A stretch of 64,000 bases of DNA from Bacillota bacterium. Its GTDB lineage: Bacteria > Bacillota > UBA4882 > UBA8346. A program made the translations under genes and the position numbers. Under the pieces are notes generated by a model. The model did not search any database, had not been told where the DNA came from, and saw only the letters and a program-made list of their open reading frames with translations. This document shows positions 17,405 through 26,094 of this stretch, in pieces; the first letter of the stretch is position 1; every line of letters begins with the position of its first letter. The stretch is from contig JAEZFP010000068.1 of NCBI GenBank assembly GCA_023417475.1, positions 1 through 64,000 on the forward strand, given 5' to 3'.

Positions 17405-17779
17405 TCATAATTGAACCACTTTTCGGACCGTTTGCACTAATTCTTCGCTACTGGGCGGTTTGATTAAATATTCACGAGCGCCGGCCGCCATTGCCTTCCG
17501 TAAATATTCTTGTTCGCCTTGAACCGACAAAATAATGATCGACATTTGACGAGCCTCCGATGTCAGGTGTTGTGTCGCTTGAATGCCGTCCATAATCGGC
17601 ATATTGATATCCATCAAAATAACATCCGGATGAAGATTCAGAGCGCACGCGATGGCTTCCGCCCCATTACTTGCTTCCCCGATGACAAACATATCCTCTT
17701 CTAATTCAAGCAGTTTTCTAAGGTTCTTACGAGTCTCGGCTATGTCATCGACTACCAGAATCTTTATTTTAGTGGCCAA
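17405..17779 (-). CDS. Stand-alone receiver protein, CpaE N-terminal type
   Basis: A single CheY-like receiver domain, 124 residues. The acidic pair is D11/D12, the phosphoacceptor is D57 in LMDINMPIMDG and the conserved Lys is in YLIKPP. The start KIKILVVDDIAETRKNLRKLL closely resembles the receiver that heads CpaE/TadZ-type pilus proteins in clostridia, but no ATPase part follows. The TTG at 17779 has GGAAGGTG six bases upstream; upstream starts lack a ribosome site. It follows the prepilin peptidase and Flp genes on the same strand. Confidence 0.82.
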   Translation of the reverse strand: MATKIKILVVDDIAETRKNLRKLLELEEDMFVIGEASNGAEAIACALNLHPDVILMDINMPIMDGIQATQHLTSEARQMSIIILSVQGEQEYLRKAMAAGAREYLIKPPSSEELVQTVRKVVQL

Positions 17780-17951
17780 GCGGTTCACCTTCCAAATTGA
17801 TTGGTTGATGGTTCCTTCGTTATATTGTACCGTAGAAGTATACGATCGGGATGTCAACACCGGAAATTTATCAACCCGGGATCGTTGCGATTACTTGGAA
17901 ATTCTGCTGATCATCGATTCTCACTAAGCTTAATCAACGAATAGCGTCAAT

Positions 17952-18500
17952 TTAATAATGAGCCGAGTGCCATAAAAAAACCAATAAGCCGATGAATAAA
18001 GCAATTCCATAGGGAATATAAAGTTTATTTTCGAAAGACAGATTCCGAATTGGCAAACGGTGTTCCCGATTCCAAAGTGCCGTAAATACTAGGGTGATCC
18101 GTAATAGTCCTACCGATCTGCCGTGTAGTTTTAGGATATAGATTGCTGAGATGATTCCCCCCGCAATTGCACTAAATAAAGTTATTTTCCAGACTGCTTG
18201 CCATCCTAAGAATGAACCAAAAACCATTAACAGTTTGACATCGCCCGCGCCTAACCATCGCAGCGCAAATGGGATTAGCAAGATTACAAATCCAGCGGTT
18301 ATCCCGATAATTGCGAAAAACCAATGATTTGGTTTAAACCAAAGATTTAAAATGAGGCCCAGTACCATCCCTGAAAATGTAAGCCAATTGGGGATTTTGT
18401 GGTTTTTCCAATCGCTGATTGCGGCGATGACTCCGATGAATATCACCCCCCCAACAATGATTGGGTAAAAATATTCCGTAAACAGAATCGATCCCTCCAA
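17952..18500 (-). CDS. Prepilin peptidase, A24 family (TadV/CpaA type)
   Basis: Integral membrane aspartic protease of 182 residues that would cut the Flp prepilin. The two catalytic aspartates are seen in ISDWKNHKIPNWLT (about 28-41) and GAGDVKLLM, with about five hydrophobic spans. It has no N-terminal methylase domain, as expected for CpaA. The start is uncertain: the TTG at 18500 is immediately followed by GGAGGG, which looks like the ribosome site for an ATT or CTG three or four codons further on (18488 or 18485). It lies 88 bases behind the Flp gene. Confidence 0.86.
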   Translation of the reverse strand: MEGSILFTEYFYPIIVGGVIFIGVIAAISDWKNHKIPNWLTFSGMVLGLILNLWFKPNHWFFAIIGITAGFVILLIPFALRWLGAGDVKLLMVFGSFLGWQAVWKITLFSAIAGGIISAIYILKLHGRSVGLLRITLVFTALWNREHRLPIRNLSFENKLYIPYGIALFIGLLVFLWHSAHY

Positions 18501-18513
18501 AGGCTTAAATTAG

Positions 18514-18545
18514 TAAGACTTTACCTTTAATTCGGTAAAGTCTTA
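18514..18545 (-). terminator. Hairpin between flp and prepilin peptidase
   Basis: A perfect 12-bp inverted repeat (18514-18525 and 18534-18545) with an 8-base loop but only a weak T run. It probably protects the flp mRNA end or limits read-through into the peptidase gene, as pilin is needed in excess. Confidence 0.5.
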
Positions 18546-18587
18546 CACAACATATGAAAAGGTAACCTATAATTAGCTGCATTCGGA

Positions 18588-18743
18588 TCAAGAAGGATTT
18601 TTGCCGGTGGAGTTGAAAATGGGTTTGAGACCGCCATTCATAGCGACAAGGAGGCCGATCACTACGACTGCAATCAAAGCGATGATCAATCCGTATTCAA
18701 CCATGTTTTGTCCGGATTCTTCCTTGATGAATCGTTTTAACAT
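18588..18743 (-). CDS. flp: Flp-type pilin
   Basis: A 51-residue Flp/Fap pilin: basic leader MLKRFIKEESGQ, then the signature NMVEYGLIIALIAVVVIGL and a short polar tail ending KNPS. The prepilin peptidase would cut after a Gly near residue 10 and the hydrophobic stretch would form the pilus core. ATGs exist at 18749 and 18743; AGGAG is only three bases before the first and nine before the second, so I chose 18743. It is the only structural pilus gene in the window. Confidence 0.88.
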   Translation of the reverse strand: MLKRFIKEESGQNMVEYGLIIALIAVVVIGLLVAMNGGLKPIFNSTGKNPS

Positions 18744-18882
18744 TTTCATTCACTCCTGTATATTTAAAACAAATTGTTTAAATTATCAAAAAAACAACCC
18801 TATAATAATGTTATAATATACATTATAATAATTAATTTTTTAATCATAAATCCGTCAAAAGTATCATTTTTATCGTGAGTCT

Positions 18883-19551
18883 TTAGTCCTGGCTGTTCAT
18901 TACCAATCCTTTGCGATATGCATAAACAGCGACTTGAGTGCGGTCTTCCAAAGCCATTTTCTTTAAAATGCTGCTTACGTGATTTTTGACAGTTTTTTCA
19001 CTAATAAAAAGTTTTTCGGCGATATCTTTATTACTGTTCCCGGAAGCAATGTAAGTTACGATCTCCAATTCCCGTTGGGTCAAACCGAACTCTTCAGGAG
19101 ATATACTGGTTTTCTCCTCATTCATGAATTGGCGAAATTCATTTAAAAGCTTGGTTAATAAACAAGGTTGGATATACGCTTCTCCTTTTGCCACAGTCCG
19201 GATGGCCTCGTATAATGTGTCCGGATCAATATCTTTCAACACATAACCTAAAGCACCTGCTTTGATAATTTTGGAAACATGATTTTGGTCATTATCAATG
19301 GTTAAGGCTAAAATATTGACATCGGGATATTTGTTTTTTAATTCACCGGTTAATTCGATTCCGTTCTTACCGGGGAGGTTCAGATCCATTAGGATCACAT
19401 CGGGGTTGAGACCGGTCACCTTGTCCATCACTTCGTCGCCATGTTGCGCTTCTCCGACCACATCAAAATCATCTTCCAGGGTGAGCAACTGCCGCAGCCC
19501 TTGCCGTACCAAAGAATGATCATCAACTATCATTACTCTTATCATCGCCAT
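18883..19551 (-). CDS. Response regulator, NarL/DegU family
   Basis: DNA-binding regulator of 222 residues. The receiver has D10/D11, phosphoacceptor D56 in LMDLNLPGKNG and a Lys in VLKDID. The C-terminal LuxR-type helix-turn-helix (about 152-215) carries LTQRELEIVTYIASGNSNKD and TVKNHVSSILKKM. It pairs with the DegS-like kinase 11 bases upstream and probably controls the Flp genes just downstream, surface behaviour or late growth. The name degU is suggested by the partner but not proven. Confidence 0.9.
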   Translation of the reverse strand: MAMIRVMIVDDHSLVRQGLRQLLTLEDDFDVVGEAQHGDEVMDKVTGLNPDVILMDLNLPGKNGIELTGELKNKYPDVNILALTIDNDQNHVSKIIKAGALGYVLKDIDPDTLYEAIRTVAKGEAYIQPCLLTKLLNEFRQFMNEEKTSISPEEFGLTQRELEIVTYIASGNSNKDIAEKLFISEKTVKNHVSSILKKMALEDRTQVAVYAYRKGLVMNSQD

Positions 19552-19562
19552 GAATGCACCTT

Positions 19563-20723
19563 CTACCTATCGATCGCTTGGTCTATCGGAACCGAGGCCA
19601 TTATCTTGGTTCCTTGATTTAGAGCGGTTTCGATTACTAATTTACCGTTTAAAAGTTCGAGTCGTTCTTTCATGCTCAGCAAACCGAAACTTTCTTTCCC
19701 CGCTACTTCGCTCATGATTTTTTCCAGATCAAAACCTTTACCGTTATCAACAATTTTGACCGCGATTTCCTTGGGGAGCAAATCAATTTTGACGGCAATT
19801 TCCGTGGCATTCGCGTGTTTTAAAGCGTTGTTGATTCCTTCTTGAATCAACCGGAACAATGCAACCTCATAGGTGGTTTGAATACGTTTTTCTTCGCCAT
19901 GGACTTCTAATCGAATCTGGGTATTTTCGCGGTTGTGCAATTCTTCCAAGTATCGCTTTAAGGTAGGAACTAAACCGAGATCATCCAGGGTCATTGGCCG
20001 TAAATTAAATATGATCCGCCGTACTTCTTGTAAGCTCTCCTTGACGATGTGTTTTAATTGAACTAATTCATCAGCGACCTCAGTGCGGTTGGTTTTCAAC
20101 AGTTTCTCGCATAGTTCAGCGCGCAAGACCACATTGGCCATTGCCTGCGCCGGACCGTCATGAATTTCTCGTGCCACGCGTTTTCGTTCTTCTTCTTGAG
20201 CCAGAATAATCCGACCGCCTATAAATCGCCGCTGTTGGATACCGCCCATTTGTTGACTGAAAACTGTCAAATTTCCACTCAGAAAAGTAAGAGCGATATC
20301 AACTTTGGAAACCAGTTCTTCCGCTTTTTCCGACATTTCATTGACTTTGGCGATTGAACGCTGTAGATCTTCTCTCTTTTCGCGCATTCCTTTCTCTTTT
20401 TCTTTTTCCACTGCAAGTTGAATCTGAAGTTCTTGGGCATATCGGTACGCTTTTTTGATGTCCTCTTCGGAATAGCGATTAAAATCCCGACTGACCTCCA
20501 TCAAGTGAACTCGCGCTTTTTTAAATAAAACCTCCAGACGATCAACTGTTTCAATCACTTGCCTGACTTCGTTATTTACCCAGTCGAAGTCGGTTTGCAT
20601 TTTTTGTTGAACACTTTTGGCGCTTTCCGCAATATCAAAAAGGTTTACCTTACTTAATTCAATTGCGGCAACTGTTTCTTTGATTATCTTATCTACGACA
20701 CTAAAATCAAGAATTTCCGGCAT
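19563..20723 (-). CDS. DegS-like sensor histidine kinase
   Basis: Soluble 386-residue kinase without membrane spans. The N-terminal 170 residues form a long coiled-coil sensor (charged run EKEKEKGMREKREDLQ), as in DegS. Then comes the HisKA_3 dimerisation helix with phosphorylated His188 in REIHDGPAQAMANVVLRAEL, and a HATPase domain with DNGKGFD and SFGLLSMKERLELL. ATG at 20723 behind GGAGGG. It forms an operon with the response regulator. Confidence 0.9.
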   Translation of the reverse strand: MPEILDFSVVDKIIKETVAAIELSKVNLFDIAESAKSVQQKMQTDFDWVNNEVRQVIETVDRLEVLFKKARVHLMEVSRDFNRYSEEDIKKAYRYAQELQIQLAVEKEKEKGMREKREDLQRSIAKVNEMSEKAEELVSKVDIALTFLSGNLTVFSQQMGGIQQRRFIGGRIILAQEEERKRVAREIHDGPAQAMANVVLRAELCEKLLKTNRTEVADELVQLKHIVKESLQEVRRIIFNLRPMTLDDLGLVPTLKRYLEELHNRENTQIRLEVHGEEKRIQTTYEVALFRLIQEGINNALKHANATEIAVKIDLLPKEIAVKIVDNGKGFDLEKIMSEVAGKESFGLLSMKERLELLNGKLVIETALNQGTKIMASVPIDQAIDR

Positions 20724-20825
20724 GAATACCCTCCCCCAATGGGTATCATTAATTTAACTTTCGGCATCGCGTAATTCGAACTTTATAACCTTTTCGGAAC
20801 AATAGCTTAATGAAATGGCAAATTA

Positions 20826-20849
20826 GAAAAAAAGCCGGTAGAACCGGCT
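20826..20849 (-). terminator. Terminator of metK
   Basis: AGCCGGT/ACCGGCT stem (20833-20839 and 20843-20849) with a 3-base loop and seven Ts on the minus strand, 25 bases after the metK stop. Confidence 0.85.
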
Positions 20850-20873
20850 GTGAAAGTAGCATTTGATAATTGC

Positions 20874-22052
20874 CTATTTTAAATTGGTCGATTTATCCAA
20901 CCGTTCCCACGGAAGATTAAGATCATTCCGTCCGAAGTGACCATAAGCCGCAACCTGACGATAAATTGGTTGCCGCAACTTCAGGTCGCGAATAATTGCC
21001 GCCGGACGGAGATCAAAATTCTCCTTTACAATCTGCTCGATTTGAGCATCTGTCAATATACCGGTACCAAAGGTGTCTACCATAACCGAAACCGGTTTCG
21101 CAACGCCAATGGCATAGGAAATTTGGATCTCGCAACGTTTGGCAAGCCCGGCCGCAACGATGTTTTTGGCAGCGTAACGTGCTGCATAAGCTGCAGAACG
21201 ATCGACTTTCGTAGGATCTTTCCCAGAGAAAGCGCCGCCACCATGACGTGCCGCTCCACCATAGGTATCGACAATTATTTTTCTTCCGGTCAACCCGGAA
21301 TCCCCTTGCGGACCGCCAATTACAAAACGTCCGGTCGGATTAATATAGAATTTGGTCTCGTTGTCCAATAGATGAGCAGGAATAATTGGCTGAATCACCT
21401 TTTCAATCATATCTCTTTCAATTTGATCGTGTTCGATCGCGGGATCGTGTTGAGTTGAAATGACAACGGTATTTACCCTAACCGGAACGCCATTTTCATA
21501 TTCAACAGTCACTTGACTTTTGCCATCGGGTCGCAAATAAGCGATTTCGTCACTTTTACGTAAAACCGACAGACGTCGGGTTAATTGATGCGCCAATGAA
21601 ATTGGCATTGGCATATATTCAGGAGTTTCATCGCAGGCATAACCAAAAACCATTCCCTGGTCTCCCGCGCCGATTGCTTCAATATCGGAGTCGCTCATCT
21701 CCCCGGTTTTCGCTTCGAGAGCCTTATCGACGCCTAAAGCAATATCGGCAGATTGTTCATCAATCGAGGTTAAAACAGCGCAAGTATCGTTATCAAAGCC
21801 AAATTTGGCCCGGGTATAGCCAATTTCTTTAATGGTTTGGCGGGCAATTTTAGAAATATCAACATAACATTGGGTGCTAATTTCCCCCATGACAAGAACC
21901 AGACCTGTCGTCACTGCGGTTTCACAAGCGACCCGGGCATTGGGATCTTGAGCAATGATTGCATCCAAAACTGCATCGGAAATTTGATCGCAGATTTTAT
22001 CGGGATGGCCTTCAGTTACTGATTCTGAAGTCAGTAAGTGCCGTTCAGTCAT
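20874..22052 (-). CDS. metK: S-adenosylmethionine synthase
   Basis: Makes S-adenosylmethionine from methionine and ATP in the cytosol; 392 residues. Signatures are TSESVTEGHPDKICDQISDAVLD near the N-terminus (in part: EGHPDKICDQISDAVLD), GAGDQGMVFGYA and GGGAFSGKDPTKVDRS. The ATG at 22070 is excluded because the bases after it are the ribosome site AGGGGG serving the ATG at 22052. Expression is controlled by the SAM-I riboswitch 86 bases upstream. Confidence 0.96.
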   Translation of the reverse strand: MTERHLLTSESVTEGHPDKICDQISDAVLDAIIAQDPNARVACETAVTTGLVLVMGEISTQCYVDISKIARQTIKEIGYTRAKFGFDNDTCAVLTSIDEQSADIALGVDKALEAKTGEMSDSDIEAIGAGDQGMVFGYACDETPEYMPMPISLAHQLTRRLSVLRKSDEIAYLRPDGKSQVTVEYENGVPVRVNTVVISTQHDPAIEHDQIERDMIEKVIQPIIPAHLLDNETKFYINPTGRFVIGGPQGDSGLTGRKIIVDTYGGAARHGGGAFSGKDPTKVDRSAAYAARYAAKNIVAAGLAKRCEIQISYAIGVAKPVSVMVDTFGTGILTDAQIEQIVKENFDLRPAAIIRDLKLRQPIYRQVAAYGHFGRNDLNLPWERLDKSTNLK

Positions 22053-22137
22053 TTTATTTCCCCCTATCATAATTTAGAAACATGCATATTCGCAAAATGG
22101 CATAATTTCAAGGTGATTAGGCACGTTCCTTTTTGAC

Positions 22138-22277
22138 AAAAAAATAACCCCTCCTGGCGGAAGGGATAGCTCCGCTCATCTTCCCAGAATCATCTCTGGG
22201 GGGAATTAGCACCCGGCGAACTTTTTCCCGGGTTGCTGGGTTTCATTGGGCCCTGACCCTCCACCTCTCTGGATGAG
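22138..22277 (-). promoter_or_regulatory. SAM-I (S-box) riboswitch with terminator
   Basis: Minus-strand aptamer from 22277 to 22175: CTCATCCAGAGAGGTGGAGG opens it, GATGAAACCCAGCAACC-type sequence (here CAATGAAACCCAGCAACC) and GGTGCTAATTCC lie inside, and AGATGAG closes P1. It is followed by a CCCTTC/GGAGGG stem (about 22147-22166) and a seven-T tract at 22138-22144. High SAM should favour termination before metK. Confidence 0.95.
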
Positions 22278-22336
22278 TATTTAGTTTAAACAAATTATAT
22301 CGAATCTAGAAAACGATGTCAAACAATTTTCATTCA

Positions 22337-22651
22337 TTAAAGATATTTGTTTATTTCTACGGTAAACTCGCGTTTAGGTCGAAATCCGACAAAACGCGTA
22401 GCCGGATTGCCATTGATAAAAAGGCACACTGTCGGAATACTCATTACGCCAAACTGACCTGCCAATTCTTGATTGTCATCGACGTTGATTTTGGCGACCT
22501 TTAATTTACCGGCATATTCGGCGGCAATTTCATCAATTACCGGAGCAACCATGCGGCAAGGCCCACACCAAGGCGCCCAAAAATCCACCAGTACCGGAAG
22601 CTTCGATTCCATAACTTCGGCTTGGAAATTTGCCTGAGTTAACTCTAGCAT
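22337..22651 (-). CDS. trxA: Thioredoxin
   Basis: Cytosolic disulfide reductase, 104 residues, with the active site WAPWCGPCRMVAP at about 28-40 and the cis-proline loop MSIPTV. An ATG at 22693 lies in the pyk end region; the ATG at 22651, with GAGGGTGAG just ahead, gives the standard length. It follows pyk by 34 bases and may be transcribed from the pyk side. Confidence 0.94.
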   Translation of the reverse strand: MLELTQANFQAEVMESKLPVLVDFWAPWCGPCRMVAPVIDEIAAEYAGKLKVAKINVDDNQELAGQFGVMSIPTVCLFINGNPATRFVGFRPKREFTVEINKYL

Positions 22652-22685
22652 TGTTCTCACCCTCACTTCGTAGTTTACCTTTAGG

Positions 22686-24104
22686 TTATTCAATATATAG
22701 TGCTTGTAACAAATTGGTTGATCCCGGGATACCGGTTCGAACCCCTGCGGTGATCACGACAAGGTCATTGGTATTGATTACTCCGGTATTTTTGGCAGCT
22801 TCGATGCTGACATCCATCATATTATCAATTGTGCTGGCCTGTGGAACAATAACCGGATAAACACTCCACGAAAGGCTTAATTGTTGAGCAACCCGTTCTG
22901 AAGGAGTCGCCGCAATAATCGGCGCTTGTGGACGGTATTTGGAGACCATTCTGGCAGTACTACCGGACTGAGTGGAACAGATAATTGCCATTGCTTTTAA
23001 GTCCAAGGCCGTTTGACAAGTCGCATGGCAAATGGCATCAGCAACAGTTGGGAAAGAACCCACCCGCTTTTTAGCGAGAATTTCTTCAAATTTAAGCGAC
23101 TTTTCAATCCGTTTCGCGACGCGGGCCATAATTTCCACGGACACCACAGGGTATTTGCCAACAGCAGTTTCGGCCGATAACATGATGGCATCGGTGCCTT
23201 CCAAAATTGCATGAGCAATGTCGGTGACTTCAGCCCGGGTGGGTCGCGGGTTACGAATCATTGATTCCAACATTTCAGTAGCCGTAATAACGGGTTTGCC
23301 CGCTGCATTACAGATTTCAATTAAATACTTTTGAACTAACGGAACTTCCTCCGGTGGGATTTCGGTGCCGAGATCACCCCGAGCAACCATAATTCCATCG
23401 CAAGCTTGGAGAATCTCTTCGCTATTGCGGAATCCTTCTTCATTTTCGATTTTAGCGATAATGGCTTGATCGCCGCCAAGTTTATTGACAAGTTGGCGAA
23501 TCTCAACCATATGTTCGGCTTTCCGCGCAAAGGAAACAGCGATAAAATCGACTTTTTGCTTGATTACGAAATCGAGATCGGCGTAATCCTTTTCCATTAA
23601 AGCTGGGAGATTAACCGATACAGCCGGTAAAGTCACCCCTTTTTTTGAAGACAATTCACCGCCATTGACGACTTCGCATTCGAGTTCAGTTCCACTTGCG
23701 GCCACAACAGAAAGTAGGATCATGCCGTCAGCCAAAAAAATCTGACCGCCAACTTTAACATCTTCAATTAAGGTAGGATATTCAACATAGATAAATCCGG
23801 GAGTTCCGTCTTTTTTGGTATCAACGGTCAATTGAACGTGGGAACCGTCAGTTAAAACCATTGGACTTGGATTAATGATTCCCGTTCGGATTTTGGGGCC
23901 TTGCATGTCTGCCAAAATTCCCACTGGAATCCCTAATTTGGCGGAGACATCTCTTACAAGTCGAATCCGTTCAGCATGTTCTTCATAAGAACCGTGAGAA
24001 AAATTCAAACGGGCAATGTTCATGCCGGCTTTGATTAATTTTTCGAGAACGACTGGATTGGAACTTGCTGGTCCTAAGGTGCAAATGATTTTAGTCTTTT
24101 TCAA
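22686..24104 (-). CDS. pyk: Pyruvate kinase
   Basis: Last step of glycolysis: phosphoenolpyruvate plus ADP to pyruvate plus ATP. The 472-residue protein begins KKTKIICTLGPASSNP and carries the active-site block PVITATEMLESMIRNPRPTRAE. It has the A, B and C domains but not the extra C-terminal PEP-utiliser domain of Bacillus enzymes. The start is TTG (24104), seven bases after an ideal AGGAGG. It follows pfkA by 11 bases. Confidence 0.95.
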   Translation of the reverse strand: MKKTKIICTLGPASSNPVVLEKLIKAGMNIARLNFSHGSYEEHAERIRLVRDVSAKLGIPVGILADMQGPKIRTGIINPSPMVLTDGSHVQLTVDTKKDGTPGFIYVEYPTLIEDVKVGGQIFLADGMILLSVVAASGTELECEVVNGGELSSKKGVTLPAVSVNLPALMEKDYADLDFVIKQKVDFIAVSFARKAEHMVEIRQLVNKLGGDQAIIAKIENEEGFRNSEEILQACDGIMVARGDLGTEIPPEEVPLVQKYLIEICNAAGKPVITATEMLESMIRNPRPTRAEVTDIAHAILEGTDAIMLSAETAVGKYPVVSVEIMARVAKRIEKSLKFEEILAKKRVGSFPTVADAICHATCQTALDLKAMAIICSTQSGSTARMVSKYRPQAPIIAATPSERVAQQLSLSWSVYPVIVPQASTIDNMMDVSIEAAKNTGVINTNDLVVITAGVRTGIPGSTNLLQALYIE

Positions 24105-24115
24105 TGGGAAACCTC

Positions 24116-25102
24116 CTACATACTTGCCATGATGTTGGCGAGTTTTAGTTGTTCTAAATCAATTGATTTTTGCGTGCCAATGGCAAGATCAATGTCGAAT
24201 GCTTCAATTTGATCACCGACAATACCAACCATTTTTTCTGATTGACCGGCCAGTAATAGATCGACAGCTTTCGCCCCCATCAAGACGGCAATTTTACGGT
24301 CGTAAAACGATGGTGTTCCGCCCCGTTGAATATGACCTAATACAGTAATGCGAGTTTCGCAACCAGTATGTTCGGAAATATATTGCCCTACACAGAAACC
24401 ACTTGAGTGTTCGGCGGATGCGGGGTCACCAAATAAGCCTTCGGCAACCAAAATAATACTGTGCGTCTTGCCGTGTTTGGCACCTTTCTTGATCTGTTTG
24501 GCGACTTCTTCAAGATTTATAGGGACTTCCGGGATGAGAATCGCTTCAGCCCCACCGGTTAAACCAGCTGCCACCGCAATAAAGCCGGAATTCTTGCCCA
24601 TAACTTCAATAATATAAACCCGATTATGCGATGAAGCCGTATCCCGGATTTTATTCATGGCGTCAAGAACTGTATTGACAGCAGTATCAAAACCGATCGT
24701 ATAATCGGTACAACCGATATCATTATCGATGGTTGCCGGGATCCCAACGGTTTGAAAACCCATTTTATTTAAAACTTGGGCTCCTCGGAATGAACCATCT
24801 CCCCCGATGATGATGAGACCATTAAAACCCAATTTACTGAGTTGTTCTTTGGCTTTTGCCTGGCCCTCGGGTGTTTGAAACTCTTCACAACGCGCCGATT
24901 GTAAAATGGTTCCGCCCCGTTGCAAAATATCACCTACTGAACGGGTGCTTAGAGGAATGATATCTCCTTCAAGAATGCCGCTATAACCACGTTTGATACC
25001 AAAAACTTGGCAACCATGATAAATGGCTTTTCGAACAATGGATCGGATTGCGGCGTTCATACCTGGTGCGTCACCGCCGCTCGATAAAATACCGATTTTC
25101 AT
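24116..25102 (-). CDS. pfkA: ATP-dependent 6-phosphofructokinase
   Basis: Phosphorylates fructose 6-phosphate to fructose 1,6-bisphosphate, 328 residues. SGGDAPGMN is at 8-16 and the GGDGS motif at 100-104 indicates ATP rather than pyrophosphate as donor (PPi enzymes have GGDD). The catalytic PATIDNDI and substrate-binding MGKNSGFIA blocks are present. It lies between accA and pyk, forming an acc-pfk-pyk carbon block known from many Bacillota. Confidence 0.95.
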   Translation of the reverse strand: MKIGILSSGGDAPGMNAAIRSIVRKAIYHGCQVFGIKRGYSGILEGDIIPLSTRSVGDILQRGGTILQSARCEEFQTPEGQAKAKEQLSKLGFNGLIIIGGDGSFRGAQVLNKMGFQTVGIPATIDNDIGCTDYTIGFDTAVNTVLDAMNKIRDTASSHNRVYIIEVMGKNSGFIAVAAGLTGGAEAILIPEVPINLEEVAKQIKKGAKHGKTHSIILVAEGLFGDPASAEHSSGFCVGQYISEHTGCETRITVLGHIQRGGTPSFYDRKIAVLMGAKAVDLLLAGQSEKMVGIVGDQIEAFDIDLAIGTQKSIDLEQLKLANIMASM

Positions 25103-25125
25103 AACGGGCTCACTCCACGCAAGAA

Positions 25126-26094
25126 TTATTCTTCAATATAAATACCATAATTACGGAAACGTTGATAACGTCCTTCTAAAATGTCGTTTTTGGGCAGATT
25201 CAATAATGGATATAGCTGTTCCAATATTGCTTTTTTTAAATTTGCTCCCGCTTCGGAGGGATTTTTATGAGCACCACCCAACGGTTCCGGAATGATTTGA
25301 TCAACAATTTTCAAACCCAATAGGTCATTGGCGCTTAACTTTAAAGCCTCGGCAGCATCGGGAGCTTTTGCCGAATCTTTCCATAATATTGATGCGCAAC
25401 CTTCTGGAGAGATCACTGAGTAATAAGAGTTTTCCATCATTAAGACTCGGTTGCCCACTCCGATTGCCAAGGCTCCGCCACTACCGCCTTCCCCGGTAAC
25501 AACAACGACAATTGGTACGGCTAAATTGGCCATTTCCCGAATATTACGGGCGATCGCTTCCCCTTGTCCGCGTTCTTCTGCTTCCACCCCCGGATATGCC
25601 CCAACGACATCGACCAAACAAACGATGGGCCGACTAAATTTTTCCGCTTGATGCATTAAACGAAGGGCTTTACGATAACCTTCCGGGTGGGGTTGACCAA
25701 AGTTGCGATAAATTTTTTCTTTGGTGTCGCGACCTTTTTGCTGACCGATAACGGTAACCGGGATATTGTCAATACAGGCAATTCCGCCAATCATGGCCGG
25801 ATCATCGCGGTAAAGACGGTCGCCGTGGAGTTCAATAAAATCCGTGGCGATCATACCAATATAATCTAAGAATGTAGGGCGTTTGGCATGTCTGGAAATT
25901 TGGATTCGCTGCCAAGGAGTTAAATTGTTATAAATACTAAGCCGTAAGGTACTTGCCTTTTCTTCTAAAGCAGCGATCTGAACTGCCATGTCAATATTTT
26001 TTTCTTGTGAAAACTGTTTTAGTTCCTCAATTTGCTTTTCCAATTCCAACACGGGTTTTTCAAAATCTAAAATCAATCCGGTATTGCTAGCCAA
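25126..26094 (-). CDS. accA: Acetyl-CoA carboxylase carboxyltransferase subunit alpha
   Basis: Transfers the carboxyl group from biotin to acetyl-CoA together with AccD. 322 residues from the TTG at 26094; an upstream ATG at 26166 lies inside accD. Recognisable parts are LDFEKPVLELEKQIEELK at the start, DRLYRDDPAMIGGIA, and GEGGSGGALAIGVGNRVLM. The start overlaps the accD stop by 8 bases, so the two subunits are translationally coupled. Confidence 0.94.
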   Translation of the reverse strand: MASNTGLILDFEKPVLELEKQIEELKQFSQEKNIDMAVQIAALEEKASTLRLSIYNNLTPWQRIQISRHAKRPTFLDYIGMIATDFIELHGDRLYRDDPAMIGGIACIDNIPVTVIGQQKGRDTKEKIYRNFGQPHPEGYRKALRLMHQAEKFSRPIVCLVDVVGAYPGVEAEERGQGEAIARNIREMANLAVPIVVVVTGEGGSGGALAIGVGNRVLMMENSYYSVISPEGCASILWKDSAKAPDAAEALKLSANDLLGLKIVDQIIPEPLGGAHKNPSEAGANLKKAILEQLYPLLNLPKNDILEGRYQRFRNYGIYIEE

